Numbered from the stretch's first letter, positions 8,024 through 17,750 are shown. The stretch is 64,000 nt of DNA from Methanosarcina mazei S-6 (GCF_000970205.1 NZ_CP009512.1:1860001-1924000), one strand, 5' to 3'. The notes: generated by a model not told the origin, from the letters alone. Program-made: numbers and translations.

Positions 8024-9970
8024 ATGTCAAAAATAATACCGAAGAAGGTAAATAAAAGGGATAGATTAGATCTAATCATTTCAACTTTAACAGCCCCTCT
8101 TTTATTTATAATTATATTTTCCTCTATTGTTTTGATAGCTGTTGCACAAATTGATGGCGTAGAAGAGTATACAACCGACACAGAATACGCTCCAGATGCT
8201 GAGTTTTCTGCAGATGTAATCTGGGGATATGCACCTTTGACTGTAAAGTTTACTGACGAAAGTACAGGAAATCCTACTGAATGGAAATGGAACTTTGGCG
8301 ATGGATCTCCGATAATAGATGGTACTACTTCTGATTATCAGAATCCGACTCATACCTATGAAAAAGCTGGAGTATATGAGGTAAAAGAGACAGCCATCAA
8401 CTCGGCAGGTAGAAACACAGAGATAAAACCACATTATATCACTGTAAAGTCTCCTGAGGAGATCGACGATTCTGATTATTCTGGATTCCAAACCTCAGAA
8501 GAAGAACCTGATGCTGAATTCTCTGCAGATATAACCTCGGGATATGCACCTTTGACTGTAAAGTTTACTGATGAAAGTACAGGGCACCCCACTGAGTAGA
8601 AATGGAACTTTGGCGATGGATCTCCGATAATAGATGGTACTACTTCTGATTATCAGAACCCGACATATACCTATGAAAAAGCTGGAGTATATGAGGTAAA
8701 AGAGACAGCCATCAACTTGGCAGGTAGAAACACAGAGACAAAATCACATTATATCACTGTTGTATCTCCTTATGATCCAGATCCCCAATCTCCAGAATAT
8801 GCTCCAGATGCTGAGTTTTCTGCAGATGTAACCTCTGGATATGTACCTTTGACTGTAAAGTTTACCGACGAAAGTACAGGGAATCCCACCGAATGGAAAT
8901 GGAATTTTGGAGACGGCTCTGATATAATAGATGGAACTACTTCAGATTATCAAAATCCGACTCACACATATAAAAAAGCTGGAATTTATGAAGTAAAAGA
9001 AACAGCAATTAATTCTGCAGGTAGAAACACAGAGATAAAAACAGGGTATATCACTGTAAAATCTCTTGAGCAAATCTCCGAGAAAGAACCTGACGCTGAA
9101 TTTTCTGTAGATGTAACCTCTGGATATGCTCCTTTAACTGTAAAGTTTACCGACAAAAGTTCAGGGAATCCCACTGAATGGAAATGGAACTTTGGCGATG
9201 GATCTCCGATAATCGATGGATTTACCTTAACTTATCAGAATCCGACCCATACCTATGAAAAAGCTGGAGTGTATGAGGTTAAAGAGACAGCAATTAATTC
9301 AGCAGGTAGAAATACAGAGATAAAAGCAGGATATATTACTGTAAAACCTTCTGATGATTCTGACCTCCAACCTTCAAAACATACCCCAAATGCTGAGTTT
9401 TTTGCAGATATAACCTCTGGATATGCTCCTTTGGCTGTAAAGTTTACCGACAAAAGTTCAGGGAATCCCACTGAATGGAAATGGAACTTTGGCGATGGAT
9501 CTCCGATAATAGATGGTACTACTTCTGATTATCAGAATCCGACTCATACCTATGAAAAAGCTGGAGTATATGAGGTAAAAGAGACAGCAATTAATTCAGT
9601 AGGTAGAAACACAGAGATAAAAACAGAGTATATTACTGTAAAATCTTCTAAAGATATTGAGAATACCGATTATTCTGGATCCCAAATATCAGACGAAAAA
9701 TATTTTACAAGAGATTCTCAGGACGAATCTGATACGGAGACAGATGTGCCCCCACAAACTCAAATAATCGAGACTATAACACAGTTTTATACAACTCATG
9801 TTGAAGATATTAGTACTACTTTTATTGATGATAAGGATACAAATACTATTTATAATAACCCAAGTTCTGATCCTAGCAATGGAGATTCCATTGTTAATAA
9901 TATTATTACTGTTATTGGTTCTATTATTAGTGCAGTTATTGTTGCCTATATCCAAACTAAAAGAAAATGA
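8024..9970 (+). CDS. Five-PKD-domain membrane-anchored surface protein with one in-frame UAG
   Basis: The frame from ATG 8024 runs to TGA at 9968-9970 (648 residues) if the single TAG at 8597-8599 is read through. The part after it continues in exactly the same frame and completes PKD repeat 2. An N-terminal hydrophobic segment (residues about 25-44) acts as signal or anchor. Five PKD domains of about 80 residues follow (near nt 8190, 8510, 8800, 9090, 9390), each with NPTEWKWNFGDGS, QNPTHTY and a YITV end. The C-terminus has a transmembrane helix (IVNNIITVIGSIISAVIVAYI) and a KRK stop-transfer tail. In the other four repeats the TAG position is TGG (Trp). Methanosarcina can insert pyrrolysine at UAG, so a full-length product is possible. 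The alternatives are a 191-residue truncation or a recent pseudogene. An A residue in place of G is the only change needed. Confidence 0.75.
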
Positions 9971-9986
9971 AAAACCACTTCAAAAA

Positions 9987-10022
9987 AATATACTTGATTG
10001 AAAATTTTCAATCAAGTATATT
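9987..10022. terminator. Perfect 36-nt palindrome after the PKD gene
   Basis: An 18-bp perfect inverted repeat with no loop centred on AAAA/TTTT (arm AATATACTTGATTGAAAA), 16 bases after the stop codon. It could form a long hairpin at the mRNA 3' end or act as a protein-binding dyad. AT-rich stem content is unusual for a terminator. Confidence 0.5.
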
Positions 10023-10558
10023 CTTGGAGATTTCTCTACTTTGACTTTATGTTCCTACATTCGGCAACAAGCACATTCTAACATATAAATATCCCTAATT
10101 GTTATTTTTTGTAGGTTCGCTTCAAAACCAATATCATACGGACTATATATTCAACCTGATTTGACATTCATTTCATTTATTGTAAATATATATTAATTAT
10201 TTTATGGTTGTCCTTTAGTAATTTTTTATTTAAATTTAATTTCAAAAGTTCTGAAAAAAAACGATATCAACAGAAAAATTGAATGGATTTTTATGTCGAC
10301 CTGCCGAAAGCAGGATGTTGGTTACATTTTCCACTAAATAATCTTAACAAACTATAACTCAGTGGAAGAAATAATAGTGAAGTTTTAAAATAAACTTTAA
10401 AATTCATTTAGTCTTAGAAGAGTCTTTAATTTTAGATACCAATTTTTAAAGTTTCTAGATGATGAGAAATCTTGGGGGTTTATTTTTTAGTACTGAAAAA
10501 TCAATTTTAAATAACCTAAGTTTGACAGCATCCACTAATTGATACTTTATTTTTCCCT
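10023..10558. other. AT-rich spacer between PKD gene and IS element
   Basis: No gene is supported. One small GC stem-loop (CCTGC-CGAAA-GCAGG) lies at about 10302-10316. The rest is AT-rich sequence with stops in all frames. Confidence 0.4.
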
Positions 10559-12119
10559 TCTTTTTTGTCCCAATTTGACTTGACAATTCGTTCAATTTTA
10601 TAAAAATTTCTTACATATTCTATGTAATTCCATTCCATTTTGCTACTATCAAGCTATTGATCCTGTCAAAATTCGCAAAAATATAGTTTTTGACGCCATT
10701 TATCCTGAACTTGATTGTAAGTGTCAAATTCTTCAAGCTTTTTTTAATGAATTTTGTAGAGGTGTGTTTTAGCTCTTCAAATTCATATCGCATCAGCGAT
10801 ATGAATAATTGAGCGATAAATCCAAGGATAATAGCTCCATAAATGCTATCCTCCGACCACACTCTTAACGGCTTAATCTGAATTTCGTTTTTCAATGAAT
10901 GGAATATTTTCTCAATAGAATCCTTTTTTCTGTATGTTACTAACGCATCTTGAAGTGTCAAATTCCTGTTTGATTTCAGACAAAAAAATCCTTCTCTTCC
11001 GTTAATCAGTGAAGCTTTAAGGAGTTCAATAGCTTCGTCGTCACTAAGCTCTTCGAGCTTAGTTTTAAAAGAGTAATCAATCTCAATCAATTCATTATTT
11101 ATTCTGAATTTCTTAGGAAGCTTTTTCTTGTTTACTACAGCTTTCTGAATCTCTTTTGCTTCCTTTAACTTCCTCATAACAGCTCTTGCTTTTGCCTCTA
11201 ACTGTCTTTTCTGTAAAGATTCAGAGAAATATAAGTATTTGATGCTGCTAGGCTTGACGATTTTTATCCCATATATACCTTTTTTCGGAATCTATTAGTT
11301 CTGCTTTTTCCAGATAAAAGTTCTCTATTATTTTATCGTCACTTGTATTCAGTTTCATGGCAGTGAGATATTCCATCTCAGCATCCTGTATACTCTTGAG
11401 ATTATCAGTGGTATTAGCTCCTTTATCAAAAATAATAAGAGAACCTTTTTTAAGTTTACTTTTTACCTGGTTATATGTGTCAGAGAAATGCTCCAGATCA
11501 AGAACGTTTCCTCTATTCACTGTAACTCCAATAGGAATGTTAATGGGATTAGCTAATTCACTAATTCCAACGGTTATCTGTAGCTTATCAGGTCTGTAAT
11601 CTCTGCTATACCCGTATTTACCAAGTTTGGATTTAGTTCCGAAAAGAACTATACTCGTCCAATCCAGGTTTATATCTGTCTCTTCAAAATCGTATACAGA
11701 AAACAGAGAATCCAGAATATCAGAGAGAATTTCCTCTCTGTTACGTCCTAAAAGTTCAAGAGTTCTGTAAAGAACTCTTTCATGAAACTGTTCAAGATTT
11801 AAGATATCGAGAATCTCTTTCTGATTTAACCATTTGCCAGCTTCTTTGATACTGAAATTCTCAGTTAATTTATAGCTTAACAAACCGATTATTAAACTAT
11901 TGAGGTCAAGACCTTTGCTTTTATGCTTGCTAAAAATGTCACAGAAATTAAGCTTTTCATAAAAGAGTTGGACGGCAAGAATCGGTCCGATAGGAACACA
12001 TATATTCTTGTTAGGAATTGTAGGGAAGGCTCTATGTTTTGTGATGTTCATTTTACCAAACAACACAAAACAAAGAGCACTTATTTTTATATTACTGTCA
12101 AAGTCAGGATAAAATACAT
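10559..12119 (-). mobile_element. Degraded IS4-superfamily (IS1634-like) insertion sequence
   Basis: The element holds a two-part transposase on the minus strand. Weak candidate terminal inverted repeats are TTTTTGTCCCAATTTGAC at about 10562-10579 and, in inverse orientation, TTTTATCCTGACTTTGAC at about 12098-12115 (roughly two-thirds identity). No clear target duplication is visible, so the borders are approximate. Confidence 0.45.
10620..12066 (-). pseudogene. Frameshifted IS1634-like transposase
   Basis: The N-terminal part (12066 to 11248, 272 residues) contains the first DDE strand (INLDWTSIVLFG, near residue 155) and the second (LIIFDKGANT, near 212). The C-terminal part (frame ending at 10620) contains the YREK-type motif YRKKDSIEKIFHSLK with the catalytic Glu. 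Between them the frame shifts by one base near 11248-11270: the first frame ends NRQA-stop while the other frame reads smoothly KIVKPSSIKYLYFSESLQKRQ across the same spot. A single frameshift is the simplest explanation. An A-rich run (GATAAAAATC) sits at the shift, so programmed slippage is not excluded, though this family normally uses one frame. Confidence 0.8.
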
Positions 12120-12142
12120 TTTGTCCAAGAACTATAAATATA

Positions 12143-12213
12143 TACTGGCATCTTGCTCATCTCTAAATTACCCTGTACTTAGATAAACTGCCTTACTTTT
12201 CCCCCGGGGAAGA
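12143..12213 (-). promoter_or_regulatory. MerR promoter/operator copy 2 (truncated gene start)
   Basis: About 70 bp closely match 7658-7730: the first codons (ACTGGCATCTTGCTCA on the plus strand), the AGATAAACTGCCTTACTTTT block and the GC dyad (here CCCCCGGGGAAG). The match ends abruptly inside the first codons, beside the insertion-sequence end. It looks like the 5' stub of a second MerR gene that was cut off. Confidence 0.6.
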
Positions 12214-12662
12214 CCTCAGTAAATAACTACAATTGATATGTGTTTGTTCGAAAGTAAATTGCTGGTAATCTGTTTTATTTTACGAACTGATCCTAAAGCT
12301 CAAAAATCGCTTCGTTGAATCTCGATATTAGAATAATCAATCGTGCTGTTGATTACGAAAGTAGCTATTAAACTCTTATGCACGTGGAAATAATATCAGT
12401 TTTGGGATAGGCTTAATAAGTGAACCATTACGAAATTCAAGATCGATTCAAAAAATAAGAATGTCGGAATCATTAAAATAAAAATTGAATAGTCTGGACC
12501 CGGTTTATTATACGGATCCGTCAGCTTGGAACCACAAATGTCTATGGAATAGTAATTTCCACTCTATCTTCCTCAAGCCTGGGCTGGATAATTGGTCTCA
12601 CCCCGCCCTTTAATCTCTTTCTTTTTTACAACTGCTTCATCTATTGAAATCCGAGAATTGTA
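12214..12662. other. Spacer between MerR stub and orphan gene
   Basis: No gene or clear signal is recognised beyond scattered AT-rich tracts. Confidence 0.35.
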
Positions 12663-13046
12663 ATGTATCGAATTCTGAACAACTCTTTACTCCTGCCCGG
12701 AGCTCAAAAAGCTTTTAATATCGGTGAGAATATCGAGATGATAATGATAATGGAGAAAACAGCAAGAGAAATGTACGCGAAAAACCGCGAAAAAATCATG
12801 CAAAAAGCAAGGAGTTCCAATAGCGGGTTTTTTGGAGTGGGGTTCTATAATAACTTCAGCGTTTTACTTTCGGAAAAGAGTACAAGGCCTGGAATTCAAT
12901 GGGATAATAATCCTGAGTTTCACTTTCAGGTGCCCTGTAAGAGGTTGCTGAATTATCGTTACCTTGATGAGCTATTTACCGAAGCACTGGATAATTATCT
13001 TCTTACCGGCAAAAAATTTTTCGTGAAAGATGAGAAAGATGAGTGA
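12663..13046 (+). CDS. Hypothetical protein
   Basis: A 127-residue frame of unknown family. It has a charged helical segment (MEKTAREMYAKNREKIMQKARSS, split here by position near 30-52), then an aromatic-rich part (GFFGVGFYNNFSVLL) and a C-terminal LDELFTEALDNYLLTGKKFF segment. It has no signal peptide or membrane helix. No ribosome site precedes the ATG, so translation may be leaderless. It sits in the relic-rich accessory zone and could itself be a fragment. Confidence 0.45.
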   Translation: MYRILNNSLLLPGAQKAFNIGENIEMIMIMEKTAREMYAKNREKIMQKARSSNSGFFGVGFYNNFSVLLSEKSTRPGIQWDNNPEFHFQVPCKRLLNYRYLDELFTEALDNYLLTGKKFFVKDEKDE

Positions 13047-13076
13047 CAGACTGGATTGTCATTTACCTCATTTAGA

Positions 13077-13337
13077 TTACTTCAACCCTGGGGATTTTAA
13101 GGAAATTCGGAATTCCCAATTTAATTTATTTTTATTTACAGGTAAGAAATTACATCTGACCATCGCTTCTTTAAACTGCTTATTTGTGATAAAGAAACCA
13201 CCTGGTGTTTGTTCAAACAAATTTTTAAGTGCATAACTGGTGTAATTTTTATTTGGCGTTTTTTGTGGGAGTATATTTAACATTATCCAATTATCCACGG
13301 CTTTTTTTTCAATATCGGTTAATTCGTATTCACTCAT
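13077..13337 (-). CDS. Small winged-helix-like orphan protein
   Basis: An 86-residue protein starting at ATG 13337, chosen because AGGAG lies eight bases upstream (a GTG nine bases further out overlaps that site). It reads SEYELTDIEKKAVDNWIMLN, then a helix and SYALKNLFEQTPGGFFITNKQFKEAMVRC and LNWEFRIS. The TSYxLKxxFE...GGFFITNxQFKEAM pattern resembles small DNA-binding proteins found in phage and mobile DNA; this comparison is from memory. It is convergent with, and 30 bases from, the gene at 12663. Confidence 0.6.
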   Translation of the reverse strand: MSEYELTDIEKKAVDNWIMLNILPQKTPNKNYTSYALKNLFEQTPGGFFITNKQFKEAMVRCNFLPVNKNKLNWEFRISLKSPGLK

Positions 13338-13473
13338 TTTTCTCACTCCTGTTTTTCATAATTTGCAAATAAAGTACCACTGAGCTATGCCTTGATTTCC
13401 TTTATTGGAGAACAAAATTGGTTTTGAGATGAACTCACAGTCTATACACAAATATTTAATGTCGTTGACAGAA

Positions 13474-13632
13474 TTATGCTTTTCCTGCATTTCTCGCCTT
13501 CTTCATGGCTACCTGATTCGCAGGAAATGATCTCTGGCAGTTTTCGCATCGGTAGTTACGCTTTTTCGTGTTTTTAGTTATATCAGGTGAATTGCAAAAC
13601 GGGCATACTTTTATTGTATTTGTGGTAGTCAT
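13474..13632 (-). CDS. 52-residue zinc-ribbon protein
   Basis: A short gene starting at ATG 13632 with GGAG nine bases upstream, ending at TAA 13474-13476. Two CxxC knuckles (CPFC near residue 10 and CENC near residue 29) flank a basic linker (TKNTKKRNYR), the hallmark of a zinc ribbon. A basic tail follows (QVAMKKARNAGKA). It may be a nucleic-acid-binding accessory protein or the N-terminal ribbon of an InsA-like transposase subunit that now stands alone. The ribosome site and intact knuckles argue for a real gene. Confidence 0.65.
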   Translation of the reverse strand: MTTTNTIKVCPFCNSPDITKNTKKRNYRCENCQRSFPANQVAMKKARNAGKA

Positions 13633-13797
13633 TAAAAAAGCTCCAGAACAAACTTAAACACTCGTTTTTAATTATCTTCGTTTTTACTGCTCTCTTATAC
13701 ACTCTTATAGATAAACGTAAACACTCAAAAATTATACAAATAATTACGCTGCTAAAGTAATTTAGAGGCATAAAATCGAGTTATTCGAGTTAATAAA

Positions 13798-13896
13798 CAG
13801 TCTGAAGAAACAAATTCAGATAAACCGTTCAGTCTTAACAGCCATGTTCTTGAAAGAGTAAATAAATGGGAAGCTCTGGTTTCAGGTCAAAAGTAA
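13798..13896 (+). pseudogene. cas1 C-terminal fragment A
   Basis: Thirty-two codons end the same way as the other cas1 tail fragments in this window: SDKPFSLNSHVLERVNKWEALV then SGQK-stop. The upstream part of the gene is absent; preceding sequence has stops in this frame. See the entry at 16443 for why these are called cas1. Confidence 0.55.
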
Positions 13897-14229
13897 AAAA
13901 TATGTATAGTTTTTACTGTAAAAGTCACATCCTCTTTTTGAACCTATTCTTCAAGAATTACAGAAGTTATATCTTACATCCTTTGCAAGCACAGCACGAT
14001 TTTTTATATTTTCCGTAATTATAGAAATGTCCCTTGATTGGTCACATATTGAAAACTGAGATTTCCAGTATTTTCACGAGAATTCTCGTAATTATACGTG
14101 ATATTTTATCATTTATGGTTCAACAAAAGAGAATACAAATGTGCCAAGACGATGAACAAATTCATTGTATATGTTAGAAAAATTTCAGGTTTTTTAACCT
14201 CAAGTTTAAAGCATAGGAGCCAAAAATAT
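13897..14229. other. Spacer with a 14-bp palindrome
   Basis: Non-coding AT-rich DNA. A perfect palindrome ACGAGAATTCTCGT lies near 14083-14096, followed by AATTATACGTGAT. No adjacent gene start explains it. Confidence 0.35.
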
Positions 14230-14418
14230 TCACCGCCAAGCCATCTTGTCAAGCATCCTGATTAAGTTATTTACCTCATCAAAGGATAAGTCGGTCCAGC
14301 TATTTTTGTAATATTCTTTGCAGTACTGATCAATTTTTTTGTGCCTCTCCATATAATTAAGAGACTTTATTAATAAATCTTTTTGCCTAGATGTTATCGA
14401 AGAATCCATAAACTTCAT
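14230..14418 (-). CDS. Small hypothetical protein
   Basis: A 62-residue protein, mostly helical and basic (SSITSRQKDLLIKSLNYMER, then WTDLSFDEVNNLIRMLDKMAWR). AGGAG lies five bases before the ATG at 14418, a strong start signal. I cannot name a family. A short helical protein of this kind in an accessory zone could be an antitoxin or mobile-element accessory protein, but no partner gene is adjacent. Confidence 0.55.
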   Translation of the reverse strand: MKFMDSSITSRQKDLLIKSLNYMERHKKIDQYCKEYYKNSWTDLSFDEVNNLIRMLDKMAWR

Positions 14419-14569
14419 AAATACTCCTTATCCATTTATTAGTAGTTTAATCACTGAAAAGCAGAAAATATCAAAAGCCTATGCTTTTTATAATTATATA
14501 TATGGAGTTCATGTTATATATATGCCTGTATTAAATGAAGGTATCAATATATAGCTATGACTCGTTCGT

Positions 14570-14853
14570 CTTGTAGAAGCCAACTCAGAGGTGCTAATTG
14601 CAGGAGTTAACCCTACAAGGGCTGACCTTACAGATGCCAATCTTATAGATGCTACCTTGCAAGAGTTGATCTTTAAAAAGCAACCTCATAGAGGCAAAAC
14701 TTGAAGAGGCTAACCTTAAAGGAGCTCAAAATCTAATTGTTGACCAGCTTTCCAAAGCAAAAACACTTTACAATGCGGGATTGGATAAAGAGCTAGAGAA
14801 ACCATTAAGAGAAGTATCCTGCCCTCTTTGATAAACTTAAAGTTGAGCCTTAA
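14570..14853 (+). pseudogene. Broken pentapeptide-repeat gene, 3' part
   Basis: Reading across two frameshifts gives pentapeptide-type repeats (TRADLTDANLIDATL, then NLIEAKLEEANLKGA), a QNLIVDQLSKAKTLYNAGLD linker and a C-terminal KYPALFDKLKVEP-stop, which together are the normal end of a Methanosarcina pentapeptide-repeat protein. The first frameshift is near 14670 and the second near 14812. No intact start is present, so this is a decayed gene. Confidence 0.75.
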
Positions 14854-14905
14854 ATTAATCCGTTCCTTAAAGACACACTAGAAGTAGAGAAAAAAGATTC
14901 TGAAC

Positions 14906-15063
14906 ATCTCTTACGTTGATTGGAAGAAGCTAGGGTTTTCTAAAGGTACTTTATATTATATGAAGCTATGAAGCAGGATACCAGGTCAGATAAACCCTTT
15001 ACTCTTAATAGCCATTTTCTGGTAAAGGTAAATAAATGGGAATCATTGGTTTCAGGTCAATAG
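14906..15063 (+). pseudogene. cas1 C-terminal fragment B
   Basis: Reads ISYVDWKKLGFSKGTLYYMK, then a seven-base duplication (ATGAAGCT-ATGAAGC) shifts the frame, and the tail resumes as SDKPFTLNSHFL...NKWESLVSGQ and ends in TAG. It lies 50 bases after the pentapeptide relic. Confidence 0.6.
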
Positions 15064-15321
15064 TAAAAATGTGTATATTTTTGCTGTAAAATAGTAAAAT
15101 AATATTAGCATAATTGTAAAGAGTTTAAATTAACAATCTAAGCTTACTTATTTTTTTACCTTTATTTTTTCGGAATATTTTTTATTGCATACTGAAAAAT
15201 CTTCATAAAATCAGTTCGATTTTGAACTTTCTCTCTTTTCAGATTCGAAAGCTTTAAAAATAAAATGACATACGAAATAGCAGTTGGAACAAGTATATCC
15301 AGCCTGTAATTTATATAAAAA

Positions 15322-16191
15322 TCATTTCAGTGTATGCTGGACAACGCCTTTTTTAGCTGTCCTGTAAGACTTCTCTGCAAGTTCCACACTTCCCTTTACT
15401 TCAATGATTTCCATATCGAAAGTGCGGGCAAAATCCCGGACGTTTTTGTGGAAATCCGGGTCGTATGAAAGACCTGTATCGAGTTTTACCACTCGTGAAT
15501 ATCTCGGGTCCTTCAGGTAATTCTCGTTGAAGTTCCGGGATTTCTTCCTTTCTTCCCTCATCTCTTTCCAGCTTGAAGCCCACATGGACGTGAAATAGAG
15601 AGCACCAGTCCCCCTGCAGGTGTACATGAGTTCATCATAGGCGGCATTTCCTCCGATAGCGGCGCTTATGCAGTCTACCACAACTTCCTCATTTCCATCT
15701 TTAAACCAGTAAAGGGGGCAGTCAAATTCCAAACAATTCTCTTCCAGATTCTCAAAGGCTCCTCCGCAACTGCAGTAAAAGAGAAGGATTCCGTCTGAAA
15801 AAGAGGTCATCTCCTTGATATTTTTGTAGACTTCAGACCTGAGGATCTCAATATCATCATGAAGTCCTAGCTTCAGGAGGTTCACAACCACTGTCAGTTC
15901 TTGAGCCGCTTTAATCTTCATCTTCTCGTGAATTTTCCTGAAAAAAGGAAGTATAAGCAGGGGTTTTGAAATAGTCATGAAGCCAGAGCCGTGCCCGTTT
16001 CCCAGGAGAAAAGGAACCCTATCCAGGGGCGATGTTCTGGGCAGGCAGTTATCGGACCTGAGTTTCCGGAGCAGCCCGAAACTATCCTTGTTTTCCACCA
16101 CAATTAACTGCTTCATTTCCTTATCACTGGAGATTATATGGGCAAGCTCATCCTCAAACATCCTGCAAGAGATAATACTCAGTACGGGCAT
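15322..16191 (-). CDS. DUF1638-family protein
   Basis: A 289-residue protein with the DUF1638 pattern: an N-terminal ISCRMFEDELAHII, a central Cys-rich strand LLFYCSCGGAFENLEENC (near 150-168), and a YTCRGTGALYFTSMWASSWKEM segment (near 200-222). Members occur in methylotrophic methanogens, often near corrinoid methyltransferase genes, and several conserved Cys/His suggest metal or cofactor binding; the reaction is not known to me. AGGGG lies eight bases before the ATG at 16191. No methyltransferase gene lies nearby here, so it appears as a single gene. Confidence 0.7.
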   Translation of the reverse strand: MPVLSIISCRMFEDELAHIISSDKEMKQLIVVENKDSFGLLRKLRSDNCLPRTSPLDRVPFLLGNGHGSGFMTISKPLLILPFFRKIHEKMKIKAAQELTVVVNLLKLGLHDDIEILRSEVYKNIKEMTSFSDGILLFYCSCGGAFENLEENCLEFDCPLYWFKDGNEEVVVDCISAAIGGNAAYDELMYTCRGTGALYFTSMWASSWKEMREERKKSRNFNENYLKDPRYSRVVKLDTGLSYDPDFHKNVRDFARTFDMEIIEVKGSVELAEKSYRTAKKGVVQHTLK

Positions 16192-16442
16192 GTGAAAACC
16201 CCTTTCCGGTTGTTTTTTAATTCTGATTCTGTTACGATTTAAAAAAAATGCTGGATAACCTATATTTTGAAGCCCTATAATTTCCTATCGATAAGCCATT
16301 AGTTAGAAAAAAATTACTATTATACCTGATCGTAATTCTAAGAGTGTATATTCCTGTTAAAAGGATCAGGCAAGCTCTTAACCACAAAACTTCCTCCTGA
16401 GAGTACCAATATAAAAACAAAGAGAGTACCAATATAAAAACA

Positions 16443-16716
16443 AAATTTGCTCAGTATCATGCTTTTGAGGGTAAGAAAACAAGGCTAGAGATAGCAAAGA
16501 GGTTTATTGAGGCTAAACTAAAAGGTCTAAAGCTGTTCTTGATTTCCTGAGCCAGAGGTATCCTGAAATTAAATTTGATATTTTGGATGGACTCACAAAG
16601 TTAAAAGGTGTAAAGAGTTTCAGGGAACTGTAGGTCTGGATGCTCATGTAGGGTTTTTGCATGAAATCACACCAAGCAAAAATAGCTTAGTATATAGCCT
16701 ACTTGACCTACTTTAA
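16443..16716 (+). pseudogene. cas1: cas1 central fragment C
   Basis: Decayed coding sequence with one frameshift near 16523 and one stop at 16632. Pieced together it reads KTRLEIAKRFIEAKLKG, then KAVLDFLSQRYPEIKFDILDGL...LKGVKSFREL, then GLDAHVGFLHEITPSKNSLVYSLL. The last piece matches the Cas1 integrase active-site region (G-x-D-x-x-x-G-x-L-H ... S-L-x-x-D-L-x-E), including the metal-binding His; the usual Asp in YDLME is replaced here (YSLLD). This fragment identifies the shorter tail relics in the window as cas1 remains. The gene is clearly dead. Confidence 0.7.
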
Positions 16717-16811
16717 GAGTCACTGAAGAAATTTATCAAACTCATCGATCAGAAACGGATAAATATTTTGTATACAGTTTAATTAGTGTTAATTACTTCA
16801 AGGGGATTAAA

Positions 16812-16973
16812 ATGGCAAAGAATACTGGAGAAAATAGAAGAAATGGATCTGTCAAAGGAAGAACACAGACATACAACCCTGTAACGGATCAGCATGTAAA
16901 GAGAGATGCAACGACTGGACAATTTATCGGTGCGAAGAAAGGAAAATATAAAGGTATTAGAGAAGAAAAATAA
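16812..16973 (+). CDS. 53-residue basic hypothetical protein
   Basis: Starts at ATG 16812 with AGGGG seven bases upstream. The sequence is very basic and Gly/Asn rich (NTGENRRNGSVKGRTQTYNP, VKRDATTGQFIGAKKGKYKG), without hydrophobic stretches. A widespread orphan family with the core NGxxKGRxQxYNP...KRDxxTGxF is familiar from prokaryotic genomes, but its role is unknown to me. It sits among cas1 relics as an intact gene. Confidence 0.6.
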   Translation: MAKNTGENRRNGSVKGRTQTYNPVTDQHVKRDATTGQFIGAKKGKYKGIREEK

Positions 16974-17118
16974 CCGACCACTAAAGGTTAAAGAGATTGA
17001 TTATTTCTTTAAAACGGTTTTATTTCTTTTTAGACTTAAATTGAATTCTTGTACAGTATATTAGCATGTACACTTATCTTCTGTAAATACATACAACATT
17101 ACAGCCATATCTAGGGAT

Positions 17119-17409
17119 TTACAAAAACTCAGAAATTTTGTATGCATTTTGAAGCCCTAACAGTACTGTGCCCACCCCACGTTCTGACAGGCGTACAAAT
17201 CCTTTTGGGATGCTTTTATCCACAAGTTTAGCGCGATACAATTCTTTGACTGCATTTTGATCTAGTTTTGATTGCTTTTCCCAACCTTCGTTTATGCCAA
17301 GAGTTCCCATTTCATATAGATGTTTAAGTATTTCGCTTTCCATAGTTTCTAAAATGTACATACCTATAAACTCCTGATCTTCATTATCTGAGAGAAATAA
17401 AGTCTTCAT
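17119..17409 (-). CDS. Small winged-helix-like hypothetical protein
   Basis: About 96 residues from ATG 17409 (a TTG at 17430 would add seven). The content ETMESEILKHLYEMGTLGIN, then DQNAVKELYRAKLVDKSIPK and GFVRLSERGVGTVLLGLQNA has the helix-helix-recognition helix-wing order of a winged helix and may bind DNA. There is no Shine-Dalgarno; an AT-rich region with TATA-like elements lies upstream. It lies between cas1 relics and upstream of the first Roco gene's 3' end. Confidence 0.5.
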   Translation of the reverse strand: MKTLFLSDNEDQEFIGMYILETMESEILKHLYEMGTLGINEGWEKQSKLDQNAVKELYRAKLVDKSIPKGFVRLSERGVGTVLLGLQNAYKISEFL

Positions 17410-17750
17410 TAGTGCAATGAGGGTAATCAAATTTTACAAACAAAAGCAAAAAGCTCCATTAATCATTGATTACAATCACAACAATAAAGTTAACGAAATA
17501 TTATTTATTATTTTCATAATATCAAAAACAGTAGGTAGAAGAATAATATAAGATTAAACTAATAAAAAAAATTGAAGAGTTTATGTGAATTTCTCCACTG
17601 GAAATTAAGGAATGAGCTGGTTTCAAAATTCCGCTTATTCATGTATTTGATAAAAAGTATCAATTCTATTAAGTTCTGATGATCTTGATTTGTCCACTCC
17701 AAAAAATTGGCATGGAAAGATTGAGGGTAGTTTTAAAGCAAGCTCAATAG

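Noticed and set aside
13583-13771. 62-codon minus-strand frame
   Set aside because: It overlaps the zinc-ribbon gene, which has a ribosome site and CxxC knuckles.
16232-16432. 66-codon hydrophobic minus-strand frame
   Set aside because: No ribosome site; borders a cas1 relic and carries no conserved pattern.
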